Positions 34,809 through 43,241 of a stretch of DNA of 64,000 bases are shown piece by piece; position 1 is the first letter of the stretch, and each line of letters opens with the position of its first letter. The DNA comes from Dyella_B sp035690825 (GTDB lineage Bacteria > Pseudomonadota > Gammaproteobacteria > Xanthomonadales > Rhodanobacteraceae). Under the pieces are notes generated by a model, which saw only the letters and a list, made by a program, of their open reading frames with translations, made no database searches and was not told the origin of the DNA. The stretch is from contig NZ_JBQCHP010000028.1 of NCBI RefSeq assembly GCF_051954575.1, positions 124,001 to 188,000 of the forward strand, written 5' to 3'. Position numbers and translations under genes: made by a program.

Positions 34809-36343
34809 TCCGCGCAGGCCGTTCGCGTCGCCTTCGTCGGTCGCCCGAACGCCATGACGCTGATCGCCGCGCACACCCACACGCCGATGCCGCCGTAGAG
34901 CATCACCAGGCCGAAGCCATTGACCAGCGCCTCGCGCGCGGCCACATCGGCGTGCGCGATGTTTCCTGCGGCGATCCGTTCGGCGTAGGCGCGCAATTGC
35001 TGTTCGTCTTCTACCGCGCCGAGCGCGCGCTTTAGATGAACGACAATGCCTTCCAGCAAGATGAAACCCATCATCGCGATATTGATCGCCAAGGTAATCA
35101 ATCGCGCGCTCATGTCGATGCCCGAAGCCATGCCCGCGCGCGCGGCGGGCACGGAGCCAGTGGTGGTGTTGGTGACCGGCGTGTTGGTCAAACCGAGCCC
35201 GATGCCGGCGAACAGGCAGCCGGGCAGCATGCTCAACCAGCTGGCGTGTTCCATGCGGCAACCGTATTGCATCAAGAGAAAACCCAGCCCGATCACGAAC
35301 AGCCCGGCAGGAATCACCACGCGTGGCCGATAGCGCAATGCAAGGCGCTCGGCCAACGGCGGGACCACCAGCGTGGGTAGCGTGTAGGAGAGCAATGCGA
35401 TGCCGGCGGCGATCACGCCATACCCCAGCGCGCCCTGGAAATAGATCGGCAGATAGATCACGAACGGCCAGAAGCTGAAGTTCATGCCGATCGAACCGCA
35501 GATCGCGCCGGAAAAGTTGCGGATGCCGAACACCGAGAAATCGAACATCGGATGGCCATGCCGTTTTTCCACCAGCACGAACAGCGCGAAGCACGCGACA
35601 GACGTTGCCAGCATGCCGATCGCCATCGCGCTGCCGAAACCGATCACCGGTCCCTGAATGATGAACCAGGTCAGGCAGAACACCGCCACCGACAGCGTGA
35701 CGATGCCGAGCACGTCCAGCTTTTCCGCATGGGGATCGCGCGATTCCCGCACGCTGAGCACGGTCAGCGCCAGCGTCAGCACCGTCAGCGGCGCGTGCAC
35801 CAGAAACACCCAGCGCCAGTTCGCCAGGGATGCGATCGCGCCGCCGATGATGGGGCCGAAACCCAGGCCGATGCCGAACACCACGCCCCACACGCCGAAC
35901 GCGATGCTGCGCTCGCGCCCTTCGCGGAATTGATGCGAAAGAATGGCGATCAGGCCGATCAGCATGGCACCGCCGCCCAATCCCTGCAGAAAACGGCTGG
36001 CGATCAGCACCGCCGTATTCGTCGCCAGTCCGCAGGTCAGCGAGGTGACGCCGAATACGAGCAGGCTGATCACGAACATGCGCCGGCGGCCGTAGCGATC
36101 CGCCAGCGTGCCGGCGGCCATCAGCACGGTGGTGCAGGCGAGGGTGTAGCCGTTCTCGATCCATTCCAGATCGCGAAAATGCCCATGCAGGATCTGCTGC
36201 AGCGTGGGCAGGATCACCGGCACGCTGGAAATCTCCAGCCCGAACATCAGCGCCGCCAGGCAGACGGCGGCGAGCGCCATCAGGTTGTTGCCGGAAACCG
36301 CCGCGCCGGCGCGCGAAACGGACGCATCCATGAGGAAAACCAT
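34805..36343 (-). CDS. MFS exporter, DHA2 (EmrB/QacA) type
   Basis: A 512-residue, 14-helix proton antiporter. Signatures: FGLEISSVPVILPTLQQ in the first helix, GTLADRYGRRRMFVISL (motif A), GFGPIIGGAIASL (motif C) and a second-half NTPVTNTTTGSVP segment. It differs clearly from the exporter at 30744. It is divergent from a LysR regulator across 98 bases containing an inverted repeat, so LysR control is likely. The start is either 36343 or the ATG 12 bases later; neither has a purine-rich RBS. Confidence 0.9.
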   Translation of the reverse strand: MVFLMDASVSRAGAAVSGNNLMALAAVCLAALMFGLEISSVPVILPTLQQILHGHFRDLEWIENGYTLACTTVLMAAGTLADRYGRRRMFVISLLVFGVTSLTCGLATNTAVLIASRFLQGLGGGAMLIGLIAILSHQFREGRERSIAFGVWGVVFGIGLGFGPIIGGAIASLANWRWVFLVHAPLTVLTLALTVLSVRESRDPHAEKLDVLGIVTLSVAVFCLTWFIIQGPVIGFGSAMAIGMLATSVACFALFVLVEKRHGHPMFDFSVFGIRNFSGAICGSIGMNFSFWPFVIYLPIYFQGALGYGVIAAGIALLSYTLPTLVVPPLAERLALRYRPRVVIPAGLFVIGLGFLLMQYGCRMEHASWLSMLPGCLFAGIGLGLTNTPVTNTTTGSVPAARAGMASGIDMSARLITLAINIAMMGFILLEGIVVHLKRALGAVEDEQQLRAYAERIAAGNIAHADVAAREALVNGFGLVMLYGGIGVWVCAAISVMAFGRPTKATRTACAD

Positions 36344-36381
36344 CGGAGGGGAAGGGGATGGTTATTGTGGATACACCCCTT

Positions 36382-36431
36382 TCATGATGGAAATGAATTG
36401 ATTTTGTACTATCCAGCAAAATCCATCATGA
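36382..36431. promoter_or_regulatory. Candidate LysR operator: TCATGATGGA-N30-TCCATCATGA
   Basis: A perfect 10-bp inverted repeat spans the intergenic region between the divergent exporter and LysR genes. The right arm ends 10 bases before the LysR start codon. Arm size and about 50-bp span fit a LysR tetramer site. Confidence 0.6.
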
Positions 36432-36441
36432 GTACGGCGCC

Positions 36442-37341
36442 ATGCACTTCGATCCAGCACTTCTTCGCGCCTTCGTCACCGTCAAGGAAGCGGGCGGCTT
36501 CACGCGTGCCGCCGAACGGCTGCATCTCACCCAATCCGCCGTCAGCCATCAGATCCGGCGGCTGGAAGAACAAGTGGGACGGCCGCTGCTTCATCGCACC
36601 ACGCGCCGTTTCACGCTCACCGAGGACGGCGAGGATTTCCTGCGTTACGCGCAGCAGATCCTGCAGGGCTTCGATGCGCTGTCGCGGCGTTTCCTGCCTT
36701 CGCCCGTCGCGGGTGTGGTGCGTTTCGGCGTGCCGGAAACCTTCATGGGCGAACGCCTGCCATCGTTGCTGTGCCGCTTCGCGCGCAGCTATCCGGCGGT
36801 GCGGCTCGACGTAAGCGTCACCAGCATCCTCGACCTGCGCGCGATGGTCGACAGCGGCGATCTTGATCTGGCCGTGGTGATCTCCGAGCAGAAACACGAC
36901 GACGAAGCACTGCTGCGCCGTTCCCGGCTGGTGTGGGCGGCGGCCGATACGTTCCGCATGCCCGGTGCATCGCTGCCGCTGGCCTTCATGCCGCCCACCT
37001 GCATCTATCGCGACATGGCGGTGAGGGCGCTCAGCGATACCACTATCGATTGGCACATCATCTTCAGTTCGCCCGGCTGGCTGGGCATTCGCGCGGCCGT
37101 GCTGGCAGGGCTCGCCGCCACCGTGCTGACGCGCGATGAACTGGAACCGGGCATGAAAATCATCGGTGGCGACTATGGCTTGCCGTCGTTGCCGAACGTG
37201 GGCTTTTCATTGATCTGCGGCGACGGTGGACACACGCCGGCCGCGCGTGAATTCGGCCGGTTGGTGCTCGATATGGCCGAGTTGCCGCCACACGCGTCGG
37301 CGAAGACGGTCGCCACGCTGCGGCGCGCGTCACGCCGCTGA
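36442..37341 (+). CDS. LysR-family transcriptional regulator
   Basis: The 299-residue regulator has the standard winged helix-turn-helix (LLRAFVTVKEAGGFTRAAER, LTQSAVSHQIRRLEEQVG) and a periplasmic-binding-protein-like effector domain (VVRFGVPETFMGERLP near residue 92, then DLDLAVV). The effector is unknown. The start at 36442 is the ATG directly before the conserved MHFDPALLRAF. It is divergent from a DHA2 exporter, its probable target. The last 12 bases overlap the convergent diguanylate cyclase gene. Confidence 0.92.
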   Translation: MHFDPALLRAFVTVKEAGGFTRAAERLHLTQSAVSHQIRRLEEQVGRPLLHRTTRRFTLTEDGEDFLRYAQQILQGFDALSRRFLPSPVAGVVRFGVPETFMGERLPSLLCRFARSYPAVRLDVSVTSILDLRAMVDSGDLDLAVVISEQKHDDEALLRRSRLVWAAADTFRMPGASLPLAFMPPTCIYRDMAVRALSDTTIDWHIIFSSPGWLGIRAAVLAGLAATVLTRDELEPGMKIIGGDYGLPSLPNVGFSLICGDGGHTPAAREFGRLVLDMAELPPHASAKTVATLRRASRR

Positions 37342-38496
37342 AATCCTCACGCAGTTGCGTCCCGCCCGCTTGGCCTCGTACAGCGCGGCGTCCGCGCGGC
37401 GTCGTGCGGCCATCATGTCCTGCTCGCTGCTGCTGGCGATGGCGGCGCCGATGGAAACGGTGAGCGCGTACGACTGTCCGTTGATGTGGAACGGCGTGTG
37501 CTCCACCGCGGTGCGGATACGTTCGGCCAGCGCCAGCAGGTCGCCTTCTTTCACCGAGGGCGACAGCACCAGGAACTCCTCGCCACCCACGCGTCCGACC
37601 AGGTCATTCGCGCGCAGCATGCGGCGGATGCTGGCGACCAGCTCCAGCAACACGCGATCGCCATCATCGTGGCCGAAGCGATCGTTGATGCTCTTGAAAT
37701 GGTCCGCGTCGATCAGCAGCACGCCGATTGATTCACGCCTGGCACGCGCCTTCGTTAGCAAGACGTCGGACGCTTCCAGCAAACCCAGACGGTTGATCAC
37801 ACCAGTGAGCGGATCGATGCGCGCAAGATCGTACAGATCGCGTTGCAGGATTTCGTTGTAGAGCAACAGAAAACCCACGCTCGCCAGCAGCGGCTGCAAG
37901 CCGAACAGCAATACGTAGGCGATATTCACCGGCGTCGGCACGCCGATGCCCTGCGGCGGCGTAGCCAGCATCCACAGCGACAGGTTGCGCCACACCAGCA
38001 GCGCGATCGCCAGCACATACGTCCAGAACAGCAGGCATTGCGCGCGCGTGTCCTGTTCGCGGCAACCGCCCCACAGGGCGGACAGGTTGAGCAGCGAATT
38101 GCAGGTGAGAATGGCCGAACCCCAGAGCACGCGCATCAGGTAATCCGGATGCACCGCGCCCAGGTAGGTCACGCCCAGCCAGCCGGTCACGCCAAGCGCG
38201 ATGGCTTCGCGCCAGCGCAGGTTACGCCCAAGCACCATGCGCAACGCCACGATGGTCAGCGCCTGCGCGGCAAGGTTCAGGGTGTTGCCCATCAGCAGCA
38301 CCGAGGTTTGCGAAAGCTTGAAATCGAAGGCCAGGATGAAATCGCCGCCGGCTTCCAGCAACAACGCGCCCGCGCGCAGGCGCAATCCTTTCACCGCGCG
38401 GTTGCTGCCGTCGCGCGTGCCGAACCACAGCATGAGCGCCAGCACCAATGCCTGGCCGCCGTTGAGCAGCGCCAATGTCTCGATGTTCAAATGCAT
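37330..38496 (-). CDS. Membrane-bound diguanylate cyclase (GGDEF)
   Basis: The 388-residue protein has about six to seven membrane helices in the first 215 residues, with no recognised named sensor domain. A GGDEF domain follows: ARIDPLTGVINRLGL, LLIDADHFKSINDRFGHDDGD, and the active-site RVGGEEFLVL (about residue 305). The GGEEF signature and metal Asp are intact, so it should make c-di-GMP from two GTP. The start at 38496 is preferred over 38544 because AGGAG lies eight bases upstream. No RxxD inhibitory-site motif is evident before GGEEF. The signal sensed is unknown. Confidence 0.88.
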   Translation of the reverse strand: MHLNIETLALLNGGQALVLALMLWFGTRDGSNRAVKGLRLRAGALLLEAGGDFILAFDFKLSQTSVLLMGNTLNLAAQALTIVALRMVLGRNLRWREAIALGVTGWLGVTYLGAVHPDYLMRVLWGSAILTCNSLLNLSALWGGCREQDTRAQCLLFWTYVLAIALLVWRNLSLWMLATPPQGIGVPTPVNIAYVLLFGLQPLLASVGFLLLYNEILQRDLYDLARIDPLTGVINRLGLLEASDVLLTKARARRESIGVLLIDADHFKSINDRFGHDDGDRVLLELVASIRRMLRANDLVGRVGGEEFLVLSPSVKEGDLLALAERIRTAVEHTPFHINGQSYALTVSIGAAIASSSEQDMMAARRRADAALYEAKRAGRNCVRISAA

Positions 38497-38544
38497 CGGG
38501 AGGTCTCCTACGGCCCGCTTCGATCGTTGGCTCTCCTTGCGCAC

Positions 38545-39108
38545 GATGACATCGACTCGCTCGTCGATGCCTCGACACGGACAGTGTTACCGCACATCGA
38601 CAGGCGATATCGTCAACATGGCTGTGTTCCCCCTTTCCGCGGCGCGGTTATATGCATCGTCGGCGTGGCCGCGAATGCCGTACGAGGACATTTGCGCTTG
38701 CCTGTCCGTGAGGCAAGGCAAAGACCATGCCACAGGGCGTGCACGAACGTTTGCGTAAAACAGACACGGCGCGTGCGCCATGTTTAGCTTTGTGAAGGCC
38801 GACCGGACGTCCGATTTAGATCGAAATTTGCCGCGGGATATCGCGGGGAAAAGCGCGCCGGCAAGCGGACACGCAGATGCAACGACGTATCACGCAGCGA
38901 GCTTGCACGAAGCTGGCGTCGCCATGGATGGTCACTCCGCGCGAACCACGTTCGGCATGCCGACGAAATAGGTCAGTTCGTGCGCGTGATACCGGCCAGG
39001 TGCGCATTACCCCATTCGAGCGGTTGCCTGCATGGCCTTGACTGACCTATGGTCAGCGTCCCGCCGATCTCTTGTACAACCCCACCCCTGCCAGGAGAGA
39101 AAACCGCC
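38545..39108. other. Gene-poor stretch upstream of dps
   Basis: About 560 bases without a gene I can support. Short frames occur on both strands but lack a ribosome binding site or homology. A small hairpin (CTTGCC ... GGCAAG) lies near 38697-38720. Promoters for the divergent diguanylate cyclase and dps presumably lie here. Confidence 0.5.
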
Positions 39109-39645
39109 ATGCCCAAAGCAAACAAGGCCGATAAGGTCGACAAAGCCAAGCAGTTGCGCAAAAGCCCGCTGAAGACGCCCAGCGCGCTGGGCGAAAACGC
39201 GCGTCGCGACATCTCCGCCGAGCTCAACGCACTGCTCGCCGACGTGTTCGCGCTTTACCTGAAGACCAAGAATTTCCACTGGCACATGAGCGGCCCGCAC
39301 TTCCGCGACTACCACCTGCTGCTGGACGAGCAATCCGACGAGATCTACGCCACCACCGACCCCATCGCCGAACGCGTGCGCAAGCTTGGCGGCGTCACCC
39401 TGCGTTCCATCGGCGATATCGCGCGCCATCAGCGCCTGTCCGACAACGACGCGGACTTCGTCACGCCGCAGGACATGCTGGCGGAACTGCGCGAAGACAA
39501 TGCGCGCGTGGCCGACTTCATGCGCAAGACGCATGAGTTGTGCGATGAATACAACGACGTGGCCACGGCGAGCCTGCTGGAGAACTGGATCGACGAGGCG
39601 GAGCGGCGGGTGTGGTTCTTGTTCGAGGCGGGGCGGACGGTGTGA
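39109..39645 (+). CDS. dps: Dps-family ferritin-like DNA protection protein
   Basis: The 178-residue protein begins with a Lys-rich tail (MPKANKADKVDKAKQLRKSP) that in Dps binds DNA. It continues with a ferritin-like four-helix bundle: LYLKTKNFHWHMSGPHFRDY with the ferroxidase His pair and Asp, and HLLLDEQSDEIYATTDPIAER with the Asp and Glu ligands. It oxidises and stores iron with hydrogen peroxide and compacts DNA in stress. AGGAGA precedes the ATG at 39109; the frame upstream to 39049 is not homologous. It stands alone. Confidence 0.94.
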   Translation: MPKANKADKVDKAKQLRKSPLKTPSALGENARRDISAELNALLADVFALYLKTKNFHWHMSGPHFRDYHLLLDEQSDEIYATTDPIAERVRKLGGVTLRSIGDIARHQRLSDNDADFVTPQDMLAELREDNARVADFMRKTHELCDEYNDVATASLLENWIDEAERRVWFLFEAGRTV

Positions 39646-39688
39646 GCGACAGGCCTTTAGCGAGTAAAGCGTAGTTGCCTGAAGTGTG

Positions 39689-39809
39689 TTCCCTCCCCTG
39701 CTTGCAGGGGAGGGTTAGGGTGGGGTGAAGCAACCTCGCGATTCATTGCAACGATGCGGCAAGCTCGGACAACCCCACCCCAGCCCTCCCCTACTTCGCA
39801 GGGGAGGGA
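39689..39809 (+). repeat. Dispersed ~120-bp palindrome-ended repeat, copy 3
   Basis: This is the best-formed copy: TTCCCTCCCCTGCTTGCAGG at the left, centre GTGAAGCAACCTCGCGATTC ... GATGCGGCAAGCTCGGACAA, right hairpin CCCTCCCCTACTTCGCAGGG. Its right hairpin contains the stop codon of the convergent membrane protein gene at 39791. Confidence 0.9.
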
Positions 39810-40615
39810 GCCGTCACTCGCGTAGCTGAGATTCGGCGCCTGAAAGAAAACCACGGCACCTCCGCATACGACGCCGCGACAATCCATCCCGCCGCGGTAA
39901 GCACCGTGGAAATCAGCAACCCGGTCCAGGCAAACCGCTGCAATGGCGTAGCCATCACCATCGGAATCCACACCAGCACGGTGAAGCCGCCCATCATCCA
40001 TGCTTCCAAGGTGGCGGCTAGCCGCGGCAGCATGTTCAGCGCGATGGCCAGGCCTGCCGCGATATGCGCAATGCCGGTGAAATACGCCCAACCCATGCGA
40101 TAAGGTAGCCAGCCGGGCACCATCGCTGCGGTTTCCTTGGCGTAGACCAGGTGTTCCAAACCGATCAGCGGTACCGCCACGGCGAAGGCGATGCGCGCCA
40201 CGCACAGGGCAGGCGTGCCGCATAGCGCCGCGATATAGGGTTTGTCATCCGGTGTAGCGGCGCAGGCGTACAGCACGATGTTCGCCGCCACCAGCGTGAC
40301 GATTTCCGCGCAGCCGCCCCAGGTCACTTCATGCAAGGGCGCCAGGATTACGCGGGGCACGTGCAGCGCCAGCAGCCACAGCAGGGTATATAGCATCATC
40401 ACGAATGCAGCCGGCACCAGCATGCGCCGCCGCAGCAATCCCACGCCGCCGACAGCCATCACCGCGCCGGATATCAGTGCAAGGAATGGCCGTCCGGGCA
40501 AGCCCTCCGGCACCGGCTGCCATACCGAGGCGAAGTCCTGCGAGACCACGCTGAGCAGCCCCAGCGCGACAAACGCCAGGGCGAATACCACACGACCGAC
40601 ATCGGCGACGCGCAT
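39791..40615 (-). CDS. DoxX-like membrane protein
   Basis: The 274-residue product has about seven to eight membrane helices (for example RVVFALAFVALGLLSVV, FLALISGAVMAVGGVGLL, FVMMLYTLLWLLALHV). Its second half, FAVAVPLIGLEHLVYAKETA and GIAHIAAGLAIALNM, resembles DoxX-type proteins. Function is unknown. I prefer the ATG at 40615 (GGAAAG upstream) over 40651. The last residues (ATRVTAPSPAK) and the TAG stop are encoded by the dispersed repeat, so the natural end was probably altered. It is divergent from the beta-lactamase gene. Confidence 0.72.
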   Translation of the reverse strand: MRVADVGRVVFALAFVALGLLSVVSQDFASVWQPVPEGLPGRPFLALISGAVMAVGGVGLLRRRMLVPAAFVMMLYTLLWLLALHVPRVILAPLHEVTWGGCAEIVTLVAANIVLYACAATPDDKPYIAALCGTPALCVARIAFAVAVPLIGLEHLVYAKETAAMVPGWLPYRMGWAYFTGIAHIAAGLAIALNMLPRLAATLEAWMMGGFTVLVWIPMVMATPLQRFAWTGLLISTVLTAAGWIVAASYAEVPWFSFRRRISATRVTAPSPAK

Positions 40616-40793
40616 GCAAACTTTCCCGCAGCCACGGATGTGTTCATTCAAGCGGAGGGTGGCGCCGAAGCAAGAGCCAATCGCGCGAGCTTGCGCCGAG
40701 CCAATGCGCGCCCCGATTTCGCCACACCTTCGACTGCCGGGCGACTCGCAATGCCACTAGCATAAGCGCCCCACACAGACCGGAGGTCAATGC

Positions 40794-41660
40794 ATGGATC
40801 GTCGCAACCTGCTCAAAGGCATCGCCGCGGGCGCCGTCGCGCTGGCGCTGCGCCCGTCGCTGTCGCTGGCGGAAACCAAGGATGGCCATGCGCCATGGGC
40901 GGCGCTGGAGCGGCAATACGGCGGACGCCTGGGCGTAGCGATGCTGGACACCGGCAGCGGCCAGCACGGAGGCCATCGCGCGGACGAGCGCTTTCAGATG
41001 TGCAGCACCTTCAAGATGCTGCTGGCGGCGGCGGTGCTGTGGCGCGTCGATCGCGGCAAGGAGCAGCTGGATCGCCGCCTGGTGTTCGGCAAGGAGGCAT
41101 TGCTGGACTACGCGCCCATCGCCAGCCAGCACGTTGGCCCGCCTGGCATGACGCTGGCCGAACTGTGCGAAGCGGCGGTATCGCTGAGCGACAACACCGC
41201 CGCGAACGTGTTGCTGGCGCATCTGGGCGGGCCTTCGGTGGTGACCGATTTCGCGCGGCAGCTGGGCGATCCCATCACGCGCCTGGATCACATCGAGCCC
41301 GCGCTCAATGTTCCCAGCCCCGACCGCGTCAGCGATACCACCACACCCGACGCGATGCTCGCGAACCTGCGCAAACTGATGCTAAGCGACGTGCTTTCCG
41401 AACCCTCGCGCAAGCGCCTGACCACCTGGATGCTCGGCACTGTCACCGGCAAGAACCTGCTGCGCGCAGGCTTGCCCGCTGACTGGCGAGTCGGTGACAA
41501 GACCGGCCGCTACGACACCCAGACCAACGACGTCGCCATCATCTGGCCGCCCGGCCGCAAACCGTTGCTGGTGGCGGTGTATTACGAAAACCCGGCGAGG
41601 GATGCCGATGCGCGCGCCATCGTGTTGGCGGCGGCAGGGCGCATCGTCGGCGCGATGTAA
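40794..41660 (+). CDS. bla: Class A beta-lactamase, Tat-exported
   Basis: A 288-residue serine beta-lactamase. The signal carries a twin-arginine motif (DRRNLLKG). Class A elements are all present: CSTFK (Ser70, Lys73), SDN130, EPALN (Glu166, Asn170) and KTG234. Cys69 and Cys123 occur, but the partners Cys77 and Cys238 are missing, so neither the TEM-type nor the carbapenemase-type disulfide can form. The residue matching Arg164 is His, and the KTG is followed by Arg. GGAGG lies seven bases before the ATG. No ampR-type regulator is adjacent. It resembles the L2-like chromosomal enzymes of Xanthomonadales; spectrum cannot be read from sequence. Confidence 0.93.
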   Translation: MDRRNLLKGIAAGAVALALRPSLSLAETKDGHAPWAALERQYGGRLGVAMLDTGSGQHGGHRADERFQMCSTFKMLLAAAVLWRVDRGKEQLDRRLVFGKEALLDYAPIASQHVGPPGMTLAELCEAAVSLSDNTAANVLLAHLGGPSVVTDFARQLGDPITRLDHIEPALNVPSPDRVSDTTTPDAMLANLRKLMLSDVLSEPSRKRLTTWMLGTVTGKNLLRAGLPADWRVGDKTGRYDTQTNDVAIIWPPGRKPLLVAVYYENPARDADARAIVLAAAGRIVGAM

Positions 41661-41666
41661 CGGTCC

Positions 41667-42029
41667 TTACGTTACATGGAGCATCGCCTGCTGCCACGCG
41701 CGGCCGAGGTACAGGCGATTGCGTTTGCAGACGTTCACCGCGCTGATCAGCAAGGCGCGCCGATGCACGAATTCGACCAACAGGTCGACCATGCAGCCCT
41801 GCCCGTTCGGCAGGGCGACCATGGCCTCGCCGATGTAGCCGCCTTCCAGACAGGCGCCGTTGAACGTGCCATCGAGTTGCAGCGGCTTCCAGGTCTCGCT
41901 GCCTGGCGCCTCCCCACTCAGCGCAATCACCGAATCCGAACTGTCGTTGACGACATCCACGTAGTGCCGCGTCGATACATGGGAACAGGACGCAAGCAAC
42001 CCCGCCACGACGCATAGTGCGTAGCGCAT
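41667..42029 (-). CDS. Small lipoprotein, paralogue A
   Basis: A 120-residue protein of unknown function with a lipoprotein signal MRYALCVVAGLLASC (lipid-modified Cys about 15). A mature domain follows (STRHYVDVVNDSSDSV, APGSETWKPLQL, CLEGGYIGEAMVALP, INAVNVCKRN-like end). GGAGAGAT stands six bases before the ATG at 42029. It is a tandem duplicate of the next gene (42228-42590): leader and 5' region are nearly identical, whereas mature parts are only about half identical. Four cysteines in the mature part may form disulfides. It converges with the beta-lactamase gene, six bases apart. Confidence 0.78.
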   Translation of the reverse strand: MRYALCVVAGLLASCSHVSTRHYVDVVNDSSDSVIALSGEAPGSETWKPLQLDGTFNGACLEGGYIGEAMVALPNGQGCMVDLLVEFVHRRALLISAVNVCKRNRLYLGRAWQQAMLHVT

Positions 42030-42136
42030 GATGATCTCTCCGTTGGGTAAACCCATCCGGCTGTGGGCGAACGTGCAGCCAGTGCGTGTGCAACATCAGA
42101 AGAGATGCGGCGATAGGAAAAAAACGGTTGCAGCGT

Positions 42137-42206
42137 CGTAGGCTGGGATGAAAATCCCAGCATCGGCATGTATGGATGGAAATGCTGGGATTGCATCCCA
42201 GCCTAC
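42137..42206. repeat. TAGGCTGGGAT-type palindrome
   Basis: CGTAGGCTGGGATGAAAATCC (first 20 bases shared) and the mirrored GGGATTGCATCCCAGCCTAC form a hairpin about 20 bases before the stop of paralogue B. It is a sequence variant of the TAGGTTGGGGT family with compensating changes in both arms. Confidence 0.8.
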
Positions 42207-42227
42207 ATGCGGCGACGTGGTGCCTGC

Positions 42228-42590
42228 TCAGCCATTGCGCAGGTGCGCTTGCCGCCACGCCTTTCCGATGTGCAATCGTTCGTTGCAGACGTTCACTGCA
42301 TTGAGCCGCAGCGGCTTCGTGCGCCGGAATGTGACCAGCACGTCGTACGTGCATCCCTGTTCTGCCGGGAGGGCGACCAAGGTGTTGCCGGGATAGCCGC
42401 CGCCAAGATCGGCAGGATTGAAACCGTCACTCAGCTGCACCGGCTTCCAGCTCTCGCTACCCGGTGCCGCCAGGCTCAGCGACACTACCGAACCCTGGCT
42501 GTCATTAATGAAATCCACATAGTGCTGCGTGGGTACGTGGGCGGAGCAGGACGCAAGCAAGCCGGCCACGACGCATAGTGCGTAGCGCAT
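42228..42590 (-). CDS. Small lipoprotein, paralogue B
   Basis: A 120-residue homologue of the lipoprotein at 41667-42029, with the same MRYALCVVAGLLASC leader and the same GGAGAGATCATC site. The mature part aligns over its whole length (HYVDFINDSQGSV, APGSESWKPVQL, LGGGYPGNTLVALP, LNAVNVCNERLHIGKAWRQ). No family is recognised and the function is unknown. Outer membrane anchoring is likely, since the residue after the Cys is Ser rather than Asp. Each paralogue has its own upstream region, so they need not be one operon. Confidence 0.78.
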   Translation of the reverse strand: MRYALCVVAGLLASCSAHVPTQHYVDFINDSQGSVVSLSLAAPGSESWKPVQLSDGFNPADLGGGYPGNTLVALPAEQGCTYDVLVTFRRTKPLRLNAVNVCNERLHIGKAWRQAHLRNG

Positions 42591-42695
42591 GATGATCTCT
42601 CCGATGGGTAGACGAAGCCTAGGCCGCGCGCGAAACGTGCGGCCAGTGCAGGTTCAACACAGGAGAGATGCGGCAGTTCGAAAAAGGGTTGCAAG

Positions 42696-43241
42696 CTACG
42701 ATTCGGCCTTCGGCTTGCCCATGCGGTAATACAGGCGGCCCATGTAGAACAACGCCAGCATCCGCCAGACCACGTGCACCAGCAGCGTCTTGTTTGCCGC
42801 GCCGCCGAACTCCGCCTGCGAAAACTGCAGCAGGTCATATGGCAGCGCGAGCAGCTGATACACGGCAAGGATGCACAGCGCCAGCTTGCCCGGTTTCAAC
42901 CACAGCCAGCTCAGGCCGATCGTCAACCAGGCAATGTCGATCAGGTTGGGATTGATCATCTCCCGGCTCATCGCGGTCAGTGCGACGAACCACACCAGAT
43001 GGCCGGCCTGCACGCAGAACGGCGCGACGATGGCTTGTTTCGCTTTGCCGAGCATCTTGTGCACCACCAGCCAGATGATCGCGGTGGCGACCAGCGGCAC
43101 CAGCAGGTTGAAGCCGGCGTACATGCCGATCGCCCAGCCGGCGATGGCGGCCACGATGCCTGCGACCTTGGTATAAGCGCCCACGGCCTCGCTCTGGGCC
43201 GATGCGGACCGCTTGGTGCGCATGGATTCTTCAGGATTCAT
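42696..43241 (-). CDS. Conserved inner membrane protein of unknown function
   Basis: A 181-residue protein with about five membrane helices (VAGIVAAIAGWAIGMYAGF, LLVPLVATAIIWLVV, LVWFVALTAMS, LALCILAVYQLLALPYDLL, LVHVVWRMLALFYMG). No family is recognised. The start at 43241 has AGGGG upstream and overlaps the end of the monooxygenase gene by 11 bases, indicating an operon; alternatives are 43223 and 43265. It may assist or only accompany the monooxygenase. Confidence 0.68.
   Translation of the reverse strand: MNPEESMRTKRSASAQSEAVGAYTKVAGIVAAIAGWAIGMYAGFNLLVPLVATAIIWLVVHKMLGKAKQAIVAPFCVQAGHLVWFVALTAMSREMINPNLIDIAWLTIGLSWLWLKPGKLALCILAVYQLLALPYDLLQFSQAEFGGAANKTLLVHVVWRMLALFYMGRLYYRMGKPKAES

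Noticed and set aside
38780..38971. Short plus-strand frame of 63 codons upstream of dps
   Set aside because: No ribosome binding site and no recognisable similarity or hydropathy pattern.
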